A DNA stretch of 64,000 nucleotides from positions 248,001-312,000 of the forward strand of contig BDDD01000533.1 in the NCBI GenBank assembly GCA_001972305.1, in the 5' to 3' direction. This stretch comes from Cephalotus follicularis (taxonomy: Eukaryota > Streptophyta > Magnoliopsida > Oxalidales > Cephalotaceae). Below the pieces are notes generated by a model. It was given only the letters and a program-made list of their open reading frames with translations. It made no database searches and was not told the origin of the DNA. This document shows, one piece after another, positions 48,601 to 59,734 of this stretch; the stretch's first letter is position 1; each line of letters starts with the position of its first letter. The position numbers were made by a program, and so were the translations under genes.

Positions 48601-48696
48601 ATTGGAAAGTTTTAAATTTATGGTAAATTGCATAAACCAGATTTGTATGTTGATTGCCACCACTATATATATGTTGTTGTGAAACGGGGTGTGACA
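45649..48696 (+). mobile_element. Solo LTR A' (gypsy, plus strand)
   Basis: 3048 bp, TGTAACGCCCC to GGGGTGTGACA, the same type as the A LTR but well diverged. No PBS follows. It sits in the RT coding of E between the GYHQ and R-V-R/E positions. The flanks GGACT and CAACT agree at only 3 of 5 bases, so the target duplication is decayed or my end is off by a base. It contains a hairpin (45971-45989), GA repeats (46014-46040), a GTCGAC motif array (47061-47405) and the hairpin block (48304-48328). Confidence 0.85.
47061..47405. repeat. 20-22 bp GCGTCGACGCTT array in solo LTR A'
   Basis: Copies at 47228, 47248, 47278, 47299, 47321 and 47341 (steps 20, 30, 21, 22, 20) and further ones from 47061 on. 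A perfect AAGCGTCGACGCTT lies near 47153. Confidence 0.85.
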
Positions 48697-48762
48697 CAAC
48701 TGGTGGTAACCCGATCTCAAATCGAGTACATAGAATACATTCAATCCTTATAAACAACTAAT

Positions 48763-49091
48763 TGTAATGACCCGACCCAATCTTGTGAGGTATTGTCCTC
48801 TTTGGGTTCAATAGGTGGCCCCCGTGTCCCACACGTGGCACTTTGCCCCGCACGGTTTTGTCCTCAAAAGGTGCCTCACAAGTTTGAGAAGGGTTTTCAC
48901 ATATATACCAAGGATCTCCCCAGTACACTTCCGATGTGGGATGCGGGTCATGACAAACTCCCCCCGTTTAATCCCTGGCGCCCTCGCCAGGGGAGAGGCC
49001 AAACAGATCCAAATACCACGACAGGCTCGTGGTCAGCCCAGAATGATCGCGTATCCGACATAGAAGTTGTATTGGGTCAGCTCTGATACCA
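48763..49091 (-). mobile_element. TRIM-like element, 5' truncated
   Basis: On the minus strand: PBS TGGTATCAGAGC (49091-49080), a non-coding internal stretch of about 120 bp, polypurine tract ACGGGGGGGAG (near 48960), and a 193-bp LTR (48955-48763) with ends TGTCATGACCC and GGGTCATTACA. The small LTR with PBS and tract but no coding capacity is the TRIM pattern. The 5' LTR that should follow 49091 is missing. The motif GATGTGGGAT is common in such plant elements. Confidence 0.75.
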
Positions 49092-49560
49092 CCTTCACTA
49101 TGTTGGCAAAAATACTCATTCTTAATCGTCGATTGTGCAACCTTCAGTGACCAACACAAGGTCTCATCAACCCATAGGCAATAACCATTCAATATAGTCG
49201 ACATTGATACGTTACGATCCATACTCATTCATCACACTAATAGAAATCTAGAAGTGGACCAAATATATATGTTATCCATACTAACATATACGTATATGGT
49301 CGTTCATTCTCTCAGTCGACCGACAATCATTCGTTAGACCGTTAAGTCAATCACTCATTCGTTCTCGTACTTGCTAGCTAGTCCCCGAAGGTTCTAACTT
49401 AACATTCACCAGCATCCATTCAATCACAATCATAGACAATTCATTCAATCAATAACACTTCCTATTAATAGCAATACAATGTACTTCCGATACCGGAAGT
49501 AAACTTTGAAAGCATAGGTGAAAACCTTACCTCTCATAATGCCCTTTCCCTTATCCATCT
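49092..49560 (-). other. E internal stretch without readable gene
   Basis: It should contain protease and the RT N-terminus. I recognise no motif on either strand. CGATACCGG and similar short palindromes are present but isolated. Confidence 0.5.
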
Positions 49561-50639
49561 GCCGTGAAGGTCTGGCTACAGCACCACTATTGTTCACAGG
49601 TCCAGTAAGCATTGTTGTCTGACCTCTTGTACACTCAGTCTATACATGACCGGGTGCCCCACTCCTTGTACATTATCCATTCTTTGTCCAACAATCCTTC
49701 TATTGATGGCCTAAGCGACCACATAGGAAGCAAACTCCAGGTCTCGCATTACTCCCCTGACTAGGAGTACCCTGAATAGCAACCTCTTGAGATATGTTCT
49801 TAGTCACTTTCATCGAAGAGTCACTACCTTGCCCCTTCAATGAGGCTGGCCTAGACTGTGTAGAGGTTTGTCTACTCTGCTGTGTACGAGCCCTCTCAGC
49901 ACGGTCTTCATTCGATATACTTTCCAACAACCTTGCTTTTTGAGCAACCTGTACAAAGGTTTCCAGCTCCATAGCTCTAATCTTGAACCGAAGATCAGGT
50001 CGTAAGCCCTTCAAAAATCTCTGGATTTTCTTTTCTTCATCAGCCACCAAGTATGTTGAATGTCTAGCCAACTCCATAAATCTGGCCTGAAATTCAGCTA
50101 CGATCATGTCATCTTGACGTAACTCCAAGAGTTCCGTCTCTCTCCGTTCCCTCTCTATCTTGGGGACATAGGTTGCAAGAAACTCTTCCTGAAACCTCTC
50201 CTAAGTACTACTGAGTCCAGCGGACTCCCACTTTGCCTTGACCATCTCCCACCAGTGAGTGGCCTCTCCCCATAACTGATATATAGCAAATCTTAGCTTC
50301 TGACCATCGGTGCATTCCATCACGTCAAAGATCTTCTCTAGATCTTGTAACCATCTTTCTGCAATAGTAGCGTCAAGCTCTGCCTTGAAGCTAGGAGGAT
50401 TCTATCTCATGAACCTTTCAAGGTTTTCCCAACTAATTACCTTCATTACGAGCGTCGTGGGCATACAAGCATTGTATCTCCTCCATATGAGCTGCATTGG
50501 CAGCCAGATGCTGCTGGAAGTAGTCAGCCATACGATCCATCTGATCCCTCCCCACTTTTGCATTTTGTGGAACATCTGCTCCTTGAAGATCATTCTCCTC
50601 CACAACTCAAGTCCTTCCACGCTTCCTTCTACCGTCCAT
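49561..50639 (-). pseudogene. gag: E gag
   Basis: ATG at 50639 ('MDGRRKRGR'), then a TGA, then 'DRMADYFQQHLAANAAHME', matching A and B. The capsid core carries 'WGEATHWWEMVKAKWES' and 'EEFLATYVPKIERERRE'. The open part (50128-49700) goes on with 'FLKGLRPDLRFKI' and a Gln/Ser-rich linker into the first zinc knuckle 'CFLCGRLGHQ', where a stop follows. Two degenerate knuckles come after it. At least four stops are present. Confidence 0.88.
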
Positions 50640-50738
50640 TTCGTTTGCTATAAAGAAAGACGTGATTAGTCATCTTTAGGGAACAACTCGTTAATTGCCA
50701 AGAAACTTATCCAAGCGATTGCTTATAATTAAATATAA

Positions 50739-50750
50739 GCTCTGATATCA
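50739..50750 (-). other. Primer-binding site of E (one mismatch)
   Basis: TGATATCAGAGC on the minus strand, 3 nt after the LTR end. It differs from the tRNA-Met complement TGGTATCAGAGC at one base. Confidence 0.85.
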
Positions 50751-50753
50751 TAT

Positions 50754-53565
50754 TGTCACACCCCGTTTTTCATGATAACAATAGTAGTAGTGGCAATTTA
50801 ACATCATATATGGCTTATACAATTTTACGGAAAAATTAAAACCTTTCAAGCAGTTTAAATCTTGCAGAAGCATTCAAATTATAAGCCAAAACAAACGACA
50901 TAACATGCGTCCCATACCACATGTTACTAATAATACAATATCACATCATTAACTGCCTTCAAAACAGAGCGTGAATTAAAACATTATCCGTTATGTATCT
51001 CATTCAATACACAAATATCTCACACAAAGAAAACCATGTCAATAATCATTACACAATAATTCAGTACATGATTCCATCATTTCAATAACCAATTGATACA
51101 ATTTTCCAACTGATAGTTCTTAACAAGCACATCTCATCAGTCTTTTTAAACACGAGCATGATTATTACAATACAATAAAAACACCCTCCAGGAAAGAAGC
51201 TTCCAACACAGCTTCGGCAGCACTTTTTCGATTGCCCCTGTCAATCTGAAACTGTAGGGGGCTTAGCCTTTGTCCTTACTCGACTAAGTAGAGAAAGTAT
51301 AAATACCTTTCGGGATCAACAATAATTTAAATCATGTGATGAATGCATAATGATGCAGTACAATATATATACAATACGTATTTGTATATGTATCTCGATC
51401 AATAGTTACGCAACCATGCAAAGTGGCTACATCAACAGAATCCATCAGTCATGTCACTAAGGACCAATCAATCCGATCCGAATTCGATAAGCACCACCGT
51501 AGGTTAGCATTATCTCACATCAACGCTAACCGGCCCGTAGGCGGAGGAAAGGACGATCAATAATTGACACTAACCGACACGTGGCGGAGGGAAGTTCAAC
51601 AAAAAAATGAGTCTAGTAGGAACATTGGCGGAGGATAGCTCATAGTGTGGTGTCCTTGCCAACTCCTGGCCCACAAGGCACAGCCTGCCATTAACGTAAG
51701 TGACAACCTCCGTCACCTTACTAGCAGTGCAACAATCACAGTACAAGTCAAGCAATTTATAAAATAATTACTTGATCAAATATATTAGTCAAATATTTAT
51801 GCGTTCGGTTTTCAAGTTGTTTGAAAGTTATAAACACTTGAAACAGTATATTTTCATTGTATACAAAATCCTTTAAACAATTCACAGTCATTGGAAAATA
51901 CTTTCCCCAGTCGTTCAAAAATATACATTTTCATACAAAATAATGATTGTTTAAAATCATGCAGGAATTTCTAAAATGATAACCACTTTTAGAAATCAAT
52001 CATATTTCAATCCATAGTTCAATTAACAGTTCAATATGCAATGCAAACATATGCCCAAATGCATCTAGAATCGTTTCGGATCAACGCACGTCATCCAGTA
52101 ACATTCGCGTTAACAATCATCTTTGGCGTCGATTATTTCCTTTAATAGTCGGTTGCTTCACATTGGCAGTCGGCTGCTGTCCTTCAACAGTTGGCTGTTC
52201 TGGGTGAGCACACATGAGTAGTCAGTTGTTTCCTCAATAGTTGACTGTCTATACGAATAGTGTACATATAATCTTTCCCTGTTATATATGGGCATAGTCA
52301 CGCATGCACAGTCGGTTGTTTTCCTTTAACAGTCGACTGTGTACTTTGAATAGTCGATTGTTTTACTTCAACAGTTGGCTGTTCTGGGAACTAGTAGCAT
52401 GCAAATCTTCCACTTTTATGTCCATCAGGTTATCGCAAGCTACTCCACCATATTCATACCATAGAATATCATCTATAGTCGTTATATGGTCCATAGAACA
52501 CAATCACAGTTCATGCATTTCCTCCGTTTCATTCTAATACCATTGGAAGTCACACATAGCAATGCATGCAATCTCATTCATTCTCAATCCAGAATTCAGT
52601 ATGCATATCAGGTTAACAATAACAGCAACCATAACATTATTTCAACAATCCACAGTCCAGGAAATCCATGCAATTCATCAATGATACAATACTATTCTTG
52701 AACTCAATTATGCAAGTATAAATCTCCTACCTTTGGTTCCAAGTTAGGAACCAAAAGTCCACCTCTTTAAGCTTTCTGTCCAGTAATTTGAGCTTCCCAG
52801 TAGCTCCAAGTCTAGTCTAGTGGCTCCAAGCTCGAGCTTCCAAGTTTCTCTCCTTGGTTCAACAATGGTGGAGAATGGTTATATCTCCTCCTCTTTCTAC
52901 AAATTCTCACTGTTTTCTCTCTAGTCTTTCTCTGTTTCTTTCTTTCCTCCGGTCCTGGGCAAGAGGGATGAAGAAGTGAGTTTATGCAGATGCTCCTTCT
53001 CTCCCCCTTTCCCTGCCAACTCGTTTGCATGGCGCCTAAGTGCCATTCTCTTCCTCTTTCCAACAGCTGCATGCACCACATGGCTAATTTCCTCTTTCCC
53101 ACAACCTGAATGGTGCACAAGTGTCCATTCTTTCCTTTCCTTTGGCCACATGACGCACATGTGGCATCAATTTCCTTTCCATCAGTCTTTGCATGTGATT
53201 TCCTCACATGGTGCTCAAATAGAGCGTCATCCACTCGACTGTTCTCATTCGTCAGTTAGCTATTCTTAACTTGTCATGATGTCCAAACAACCTAACAGTC
53301 GGCTGTTATTCTCCAACAGTCGACTGTCCATGAACAGTCTCCCAGTCGACTATTTTTACACAACAGTCGGCTGTCTCCTTCAGAATCGATACTTCACTTT
53401 TCGTGTCGAAGCTTTGCGCGCTCATTTCAACCTGTTATAACATTTATTTAACGTTCATTGTAAATCTTGTATCATAAGTTAGAAAATTCCACCATTCTCA
53501 TCAATTATGATAAATCTTCAATGAGAATTGCAATGACACATTTAATGGAATTTATGGGTGTTACA
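50754..53565 (-). mobile_element. E 5' LTR (uninterrupted)
   Basis: 2812 bp, TGTCACACCCCG to GGGTGTTACA. It shows the E LTR without insertions and so proves the splits at 3911 and 9108. AGTCG-type motifs lie at 52147, 52168, 52189, 52220 and 52239, with more to 52390 and at 53230-53370. The hairpin block is at 51263-51287. Confidence 0.93.
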
Positions 53566-53570
53566 ATATT

Positions 53571-53690
53571 ACTTTCTAATAAATATGTAGACAACTTATT
53601 TAAGCGTCAATGATCCTTGGAGAAGGATTTGTTTTATGTAGAATATTTTGAAACCTAATTTGCATGTTGGCTAATTTTGCATATTGGAGT
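53571..53690 (+). mobile_element. Outer copia LTR, right part
   Basis: Resumes the copia LTR after E. I cannot place its end. From about 53690 the sequence resembles the LTR part at 61150-61410 instead. Confidence 0.5.
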
Positions 53691-54286
53691 TTCTATGTTC
53701 TACCAATTCCAGCAGTTATCCCATGAAGTCTCAATCATAGGAAACATATAAAACATGTAGCCTGTGACCGTAGAACCGTATAAATGATATGGACCTAAAT
53801 AAAGGATCAACTAGGATCCATCCGTCAAAACCGTTTTATGTAACCGTTTTCCGAAATCATTTCTAAAACCGTTTCCATTTTGTTGGTCCCTATCGATGTT
53901 ATAAAACAATAGAGAGGAGGCCCAACTAGGATATTTACGTCCAAACATCCCAATTAAACTATCCAAACATTTTATTCAAAACCTTATTGAAAATCCATTT
54001 GAATATTTGTAAAACTCTTTTATTGGAACTTTTCTTTGAAGATTCAATTTGAAGATTGATTTGTAGGTTAAAAGTGTTAAAAGAGGATTCACATAGGCTA
54101 CAAGGCCCTAGGGAGGTTTCCTACGGAATTCATTTAAAGTTAAAAGCATTTGGGGTTGAAAAAGGTTAAAAACATTGTGTTTTGCAGGGAACAGGGCGCT
54201 AAGAATCGACCCTTTGCTCCAAGGCATACCTTAGCTTCCCAAGCTCTACCTTGGCTTCTTTGCTCCAAGGTCTGACCTCTACCTCT

Positions 54287-54540
54287 GAAGTATGCCTTTA
54301 AGCACCGAGGTCTGACTTCGTGCTTTGAGCTCCGAATTCTACCTCTGAGGTCTGCCTTCAAGCACCGAGGTTTGACTTTGAGCTTTGAGCTCCGACCTCT
54401 ACCTCTGAGGTCTGCCTTCAAGCACCAAGGTCTGACTTCAAGCTTTGAGCTCTGACCTTTACTTATGAGGTTTGCTTTCAAGCACCGAGGTCTGACTTCA
54501 AGCTTTGAGGTCCGACCTCAACCTCTGAGCTCTACCCTAG
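54287..54540. repeat. 60-bp tandem repeat built of 20-bp subunits
   Basis: About four 60-bp units start at 54301, 54361, 54421 and 54481. Within a unit, GAGGTC or GAGCTC recurs every 20 bp (for example 54307, 54327, 54347). Confidence 0.92.
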
Positions 54541-54745
54541 AATTCAGAGCTCTTCCTTCAATTGTTTGAGCTCTACCTTAGCATTATGAGCTTTTCCTTT
54601 AGCCGCTCGAGCTCTGTCTTAGCATTATGAGCTCTTCCTTCGATTGTCCAAGCTCTGCCTTAGCATTCTGAGCTTTTCCTTCTGCTATCCGAGCTCTACC
54701 TTAGCATTCTGAGCTCTTCCTTTAGCTGTCCTCGCTCTGCCTTAG
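54541..54745. repeat. 40-41 bp tandem repeat with GAGCTC every 19-22 bp
   Basis: GAGCTC-type cores at 54547, 54569, 54588, 54610, 54629, 54650, 54670, 54691, 54710 and 54731. Mean step is about 20.4 bp. Confidence 0.9.
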
Positions 54746-55456
54746 CAGAACATCAAAAATGGTTGCTAACATTTTGCAGTTCAAACCAAAACCATTCAAA
54801 TGAGTTTAAAATCCAATCCAAAGCAAGTTGTAAGTTCCTATGGTCATTTATTAGTTGAAAACAGCTTTAAACCCTTAGATCTGTACCCATAACCCATAAA
54901 TCAAGAGAGAGATGAGATGTGGTCTAGGAAAACTAAAGCTCTCAATTCTCTCTCTGATCTTCATTCTAAGTCGTTATAAACCATGAAAAACACACCCTAG
55001 TCCATACATCTAGCATACATACAGTTATCCGTAACCATAAAATCTATCAATTCCATCAATATGCATGAGTTCAGAGCATATACGTAGAACTCACCTCAAT
55101 AACGGTTGAGATTTAGATATAGAAGAGCTGGCTGTTGAATCCTTGATCTGATCCCTCGTTTAGGTTCTATGCTCTGCCACAATCCTAATGACTGCTTCCT
55201 TGCTCGATTTCGCCCACTTTCTCTCTCTAACTCACCCTCTCTCTAGAACGGGAGATGAGAAATGAAAAGTGAGAATGAAAGAGCTTAACTATCTATATAT
55301 ATACTTCTTTTGGGCGAAAATCACAAAACTATACTTTAGGTTCTATTGAACCCCTACTACCCATAAACAATCATAAAAGTGAAAAATAATATATATCATA
55401 TAACATCCATGACATCCGTACGTACAATACCATACAATACCGTATAAATACAAACA

Positions 55457-56008
55457 ATATACATAGAATTCTGCACATTTAAAATATGAGGCTTACAATC
55501 TTATGCAAATATGAAACAAAAATTATGTTTCTTATAAGGTTCTTAACATAAAAGCATGGATCAAGTCTTAGTACATGGCCATTTGCAAAATACAATTCAA
55601 AAATGCCTACAGAACTTGTATAGATCCTCGATCCATCACCAAGGCGCAAGTCCATAGCTTCATCAGCTCTCAGCTGTCTAGCTTCTCTTAGTCCCTGCAA
55701 AGAGTTGCAAACATCAAAGTGGAACTGACATTATAAGCTAGAAATGATTCAATCATGAAAGTACCTGACCTCGAGGCACCTCTAGCTATGGACTTTTCTT
55801 CCCACAGTAGAAGCAAGCCTTCTCCTCAGAAATCTGTTTCATCCTCTTTTGAATGGAATCCCCCATCGCAATAAACGGTTTCTTCCCCTTCTTTCCTTTC
55901 TTTTCCATGGGCGCCGTGCCCTTGGACTTGGATCCTTCCCTCTTAATGGCGATCCTAGAGGAAGAAGATGGAAGCAACATCACATTCGACATGGACTTCC
56001 CATGGTCC
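55457..56008 (-). pseudogene. Copia K: Gag end and protease
   Basis: Minus strand. A Ser run, a Lys/Gly-rich linker, then the knuckle start 'CFYCGKK', where a stop and degenerate stretch follow. Then 'LQGLREARQLRADEAMDLRLGDGS' and 'NIIFVSYL', the segment just after the copia protease active site. The Gag part continues from 62681 upward once J is removed, in the same frame. The protease Asp-Ser-Gly itself is not readable. It is cut at 55456 by the LTR fragment. Confidence 0.85.
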
Positions 56009-56013
56009 ATGTC
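56009..56013. repeat. Target duplication of insertion J, left copy (ATGTC)
   Basis: ATGTC, with an identical copy at 62676-62680. Joining the flanks restores the copia Gag frame. Confidence 0.9.
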
Positions 56014-56595
56014 TGTTGTGCCTCGAATCGTGAGGAAACCCCCACGACTCAAAACGTTAACACCATCCCTTCAATCCATTCATATCATAATAATCAATCT
56101 CCAAAAGTGCTATAAATTTAAAACTTTAAACAATCGTATTACATCAGCTGAATAATCAATTGAAATAAAAACTAACTCTTATAATTTTACGAAAATCAGG
56201 CATGTAGTATCCGTTTATCGGACTATGCCCCCTGTAAAGAAAAACACAATTTATATATTGGGCTCAGCCCTCAACAAACCATACTCTCGTAGGAGGAATC
56301 AATAGTTTATAAATGGGATCAACCCTCAACAACCACAACTAACTCATAATTATATCATTCTAGTACCTAAAGTGATGAACCCATGCAAGTCAAATACATC
56401 AACACACATTTCTTAGGCACTGCCACATGTCAGCAGGTCAATAACTGAAATAAAACATGTCTCTTATTTATCATTTGTCCATTTACAAAAACTATATTTA
56501 TACAAGTTAGGTAGGAGGAGTTGTAGATCCTTACCCTACGATTTAGCTCGGCTGATCACTCCTGCGCGCCACTTGGACCTGAACCTCTACCTGAT
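56014..56595 (-). mobile_element. J left terminal portion
   Basis: Non-coding, AT-rich. 'tcagccctcaaca' and 'tcaaccctcaaca' repeat about 65 bp apart (near 56265 and 56325). No similarity to families A-E is clear. Confidence 0.5.
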
Positions 56596-56617
56596 CCATT
56601 TCATTGCAATGAAATGG
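56596..56617. repeat. Perfect 22-bp palindrome at the J/Athila junction
   Basis: Arms CCATTTCATTG and CAATGAAATGG meet without a spacer. Recognisable Gag sequence begins at 56616. Confidence 0.9.
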
Positions 56618-59303
56618 ACTCCCACATTTTCATGGTGTACCCAATGAGGATGCATATCTCTTCTTTCGTGAGTTCGAGGAGGTATGTGCCCTCATGAAAC
56701 TTCAGCAACTATCTGACGATGATATCAAGTTGCGATTCATAAATTTTGCTCTTAAAGACGGAGCTAAGAAATGGCTCTACAGTCTCCCAACTAATTCCAT
56801 CTTGACTTGGGATCAGTTCACTGTCTCGTTCCTTAAGAAATTCTTTCCGCTTCATAAAACAAATAAACTTATGAATGACATTCTCCAGTTTCATCAAAGA
56901 CCAAATGAATCATTTTCTAGGTGTATGGAACGTTTCAAAGATCTTCTCTTAGAGTGTCCTCACCATGGCTTAAACACGTGGCATTTATGCCAAATCATCT
57001 ACGAAGGGATCGATTACCAGACCAAGCAATTGGTCGAATCTATGTGTCCCGATGGGTTCACCTCGTACACTAATGAAAATGATGGATGGAATTTCCTTTT
57101 AGATTTGGGTGAGCGAACTAGAGAGTGGGAGTCAGATCAAGTTTCCGAAAGAGCATTACCAAATAAAGGGTGCGTTATAGAAGGCGCAGTTGCTAAAGAG
57201 GCACAGTTAGACAGTCTCGTGAATAGACTAGAATCACTTATTAGGGGTTCCACACAAGTAAATCAGATCAATCAAAACACCCCTATGTGTTCTTGGTGCC
57301 AGTCACCAAGTCATGTGATCGAAGAATTCCAAAGCTTCATTGAAAATCAATATACTCCTGAGAATGTGTCTGCTATGAATCAATACAACCCGTATAGTAA
57401 CACTTACAATCCGGGTTGGCGAAAACACCCAAACTTCTCATGGAGTCAAGGGCAAAACATGCGAGGACAATCCACCTTTTCGGGGCAGCCTTCTAGCGTT
57501 GGGGCCCCACCTTTACACTTTTCGGGACAACCTTCAAACTTTTCAAGCCAGTTTGCACCACAGCAAACATTTCAAAGGTTCCCGCAAAACAATGTTCAAC
57601 CATCCTTCCCACAAAATCAATTTCAAAATCAACAATCACCTGGATTGCTGAACCAAAGGGAAGGGCCGTCTAGGATTTCATCTTTAGAAAAGAGCATGGA
57701 GCTTCTGATGAGCACTGTGATGACTAGTCAGCATAACCTAGAAAAGCAAATCTCTCAGCTAGCATCTGCGGTGCATACAAGAGAAAAAGGGAAGATGCCC
57801 TCCCAACTTGAACCGAATCCTAGGACGAATTTGATTCAGCCTGATCGTATCCAACCGCAATGTAATCCGCAATGCTCATCTTCTTCTGGCCCATCCGACC
57901 AAGCATTTGCCTTGCAAAGTGGAAGTGAGAACCAACCAGCGGATAAAACAGAAAATTCGAGCGAGGAGTTGGTTGAGTCATTTGAGCACGACAAATTAAA
58001 AGAACAGTTGGTTGACTCCTTTGCGCAATCAACAAATTTAGATGCGCATGAAGAAGCTAGGGAAAAGAAAGAAGAAGAGGAAAAGGAACAATTAATTGAA
58101 ATACCCAAGCGTTCATTTGATCCCCCAGTTCCTTTTCCAAAGAGATTAGAGAAAAATAAGAAAGCCCCAGCAATGGAAAAGATCATCAATACATTTAAAC
58201 AAGTCCAAATCAATATCCCATTGCTGGAAGCCATAGAGCAGGTGCCCTCTTACGCAAAAGTCCTAAAAGACATATGCACGAAAAAGAGGATCCTTCAGAC
58301 TCCCAAAAAGGCTTTCTTGGCAACGAACATTAGTGCAATGTTTTCGCAACCCACGTTGCGAAAGTATAAAGATCCTGGCTGCCCGACAATCTCTTGTGTT
58401 ATTGGTAACACCAAAATCGATCATGCCTTGCTCGATTTAGGAGCAAGTGTGAATTTGTTACCTTCGGAAGTTTTTGAGCAACTAGGTTTAGGAGAGTTGC
58501 TCCCGACCACCACGAAATTGCAATTAGTTGATAGGTCGGTAAAAATACCAAGAGGGAAAATTGAGGATGTTTTGATAAAGGTTGGCGAGTTTTTCTTTCC
58601 TGTCGACTTTGTCGTATTAGATACCCAACCTATTGTGAATATAAAAGACCAAATCCCAGTTATCCTTGGTAGACCATTCTTGGCCACAAGTAATGCATTG
58701 ATCAATTGCCGAAATGGTCTCACGAAGTTGAGTTTTGGAAAGTCATCGATGGACTTTAACATCTTTCGTTTGGGAAAGCATCAATCTAACTTTGATGATG
58801 TCTACGTGATTCGCTCGATTCCTGATACCATTGATTTGTATTTTAATATCGACTTTGATCGCAATTTCAAGAAGGAATTCGAGATTGAGGAAGTTAAACA
58901 AAAGGATAGATTGATGTGGCTAGAAAATGAGGAAGCGTTAGCATGGTTAGAAAGTAAGCTCAAAGAGCCAATATCGGATAGTGAATGGGATCATCTATCC
59001 CATTACACTCACAAAATTGCCATGCCTGACCAAACGTATTTTGACGAATATTTTAATGACAACTTCATGGAATGCTTGAGAGAATTCGAGGAATTGGAGG
59101 CCACACAAAAGGAGATATTGAGTTGGTTGGATGATGGGGATGTTGATTCAATTTTGGAAGTTCGATGGGATGATCTGTCTCATTTCACGCACAAGCTTAG
59201 CACGCCATCACACCCTCACACCATCCTCGAAAATAACTTTTTCTCTACTAAAGATCAATTAGGATGGAGGGTGTGCATTCGTATGGACCATGTGTGTGAT
59301 TAG
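56616..59303 (+). pseudogene. gag: Athila/Tat-type gag-protease, N-terminally truncated
   Basis: The frame is open from 56616 (residues 'LPHFHGVPNEDAYLF', typical inner Gag) and the first ATG is 56694, giving 869 aa, so the true start is lost. Order from the ATG: capsid core with 'GAKKWLYSLP' and 'FLKKFFP'; a knuckle-like C-x2-C-x4-H-x4 with Phe for the last Cys near residue 199-212; a long Gln/Asn/Pro/Ser linker; an acidic helix; then the protease with 'DLGAS' as active site, 'PRGKIEDVLIKV' and 'ILGRPFLAT'. After it come two similar modules 'EWDHLSHYTHK' and 'RWDDLSHFTHK'. It ends at TAG 59301-59303. RT and integrase are missing. It is the longest open frame in the window. Confidence 0.9.
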
Positions 59304-59732
59304 TTGGTTGGCCGTGATTATTCGTGTTCTACTCATTGTTTTTACTGGTGGAAATCCTATTGGGATGATTGTTTTACTGTGAAATTTTTTTCTAAATTTT
59401 ATGATTCTCTTGATGGTTTCTATTGGTGGAGGTCTTGTTGGAATTGCTCTTATATTGATAAAATTGTTTTCCCATATTGTGTGTTTCAGTTTTTTCAGGC
59501 AGGTATACATGATTTTTATTGGTGGACATCGTTTTGGGATGATGCTTATATTGTTCAAACTATGCCTTCACGTGGTGCTTTTGAGTTTGTTAAGACAGGT
59601 ATTGGAGACGCGTTCAAAGTAAAAAGGAAGCGAGCACTAAGCAAGCAACCACTAACATTTTTGGATTTTAAAGTTGCATTCATTGAGGAGGCCATGGACT
59701 TTCATGAGCCTCGTTATTTTGAACCTCCATGA
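59304..59732 (+). pseudogene. Continuation of the Athila/Tat frame with FYWW repeats
   Basis: Same frame as the upstream ORF, separated only by the TAG. 142 codons. It has three aromatic repeats, 'FYWWKSYWDD', 'FYWWRSCWNC' and 'FYWWTSFWDD', about 36 residues apart, and then a basic tail ending at TGA 59730-59732. I do not know this domain from RT or integrase, so it is probably part of the same low-complexity Gag-protease extension. Confidence 0.6.
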
Positions 59733-59734
59733 TC

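Larger units (their letters stand above)
3766..53565 (-). mobile_element. Ty3/gypsy element E (Tekay-like), host of the nest
   Basis: Read on the minus strand: 5' LTR 50754-53565, PBS 50739-50750, gag, remnants of reverse transcriptase and chromodomain, polypurine tract at 45114, and 3' LTR (45113 back to 3766). The 3' LTR is split by a solo LTR B and by compound element C. With these removed it is about 2.85 kb against 2.81 kb for the 5' LTR. The internal region is 5.6 kb, but a solo LTR and a TRIM fragment make up more than half of it, so most of pol is deleted. Coding parts match A and B best (the shared 'DRMADYFQQ' near the Gag start). Confidence 0.88.
53691..55456 (-). mobile_element. 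Gypsy LTR fragment with minisatellites
   Basis: 53691-53960 is similar to 61150-61410 in J. The right end ...TACAAACA at 55456 looks like an LTR terminus and abuts copia K coding sequence. It holds two 20-bp-based arrays and a purine-rich region at 54900-55280. No coding frame is convincing. Confidence 0.6.

Noticed and set aside
57836-58234. 132-aa minus-strand ORF
   Set aside because: Antisense shadow of the Athila/Tat gag-protease frame.
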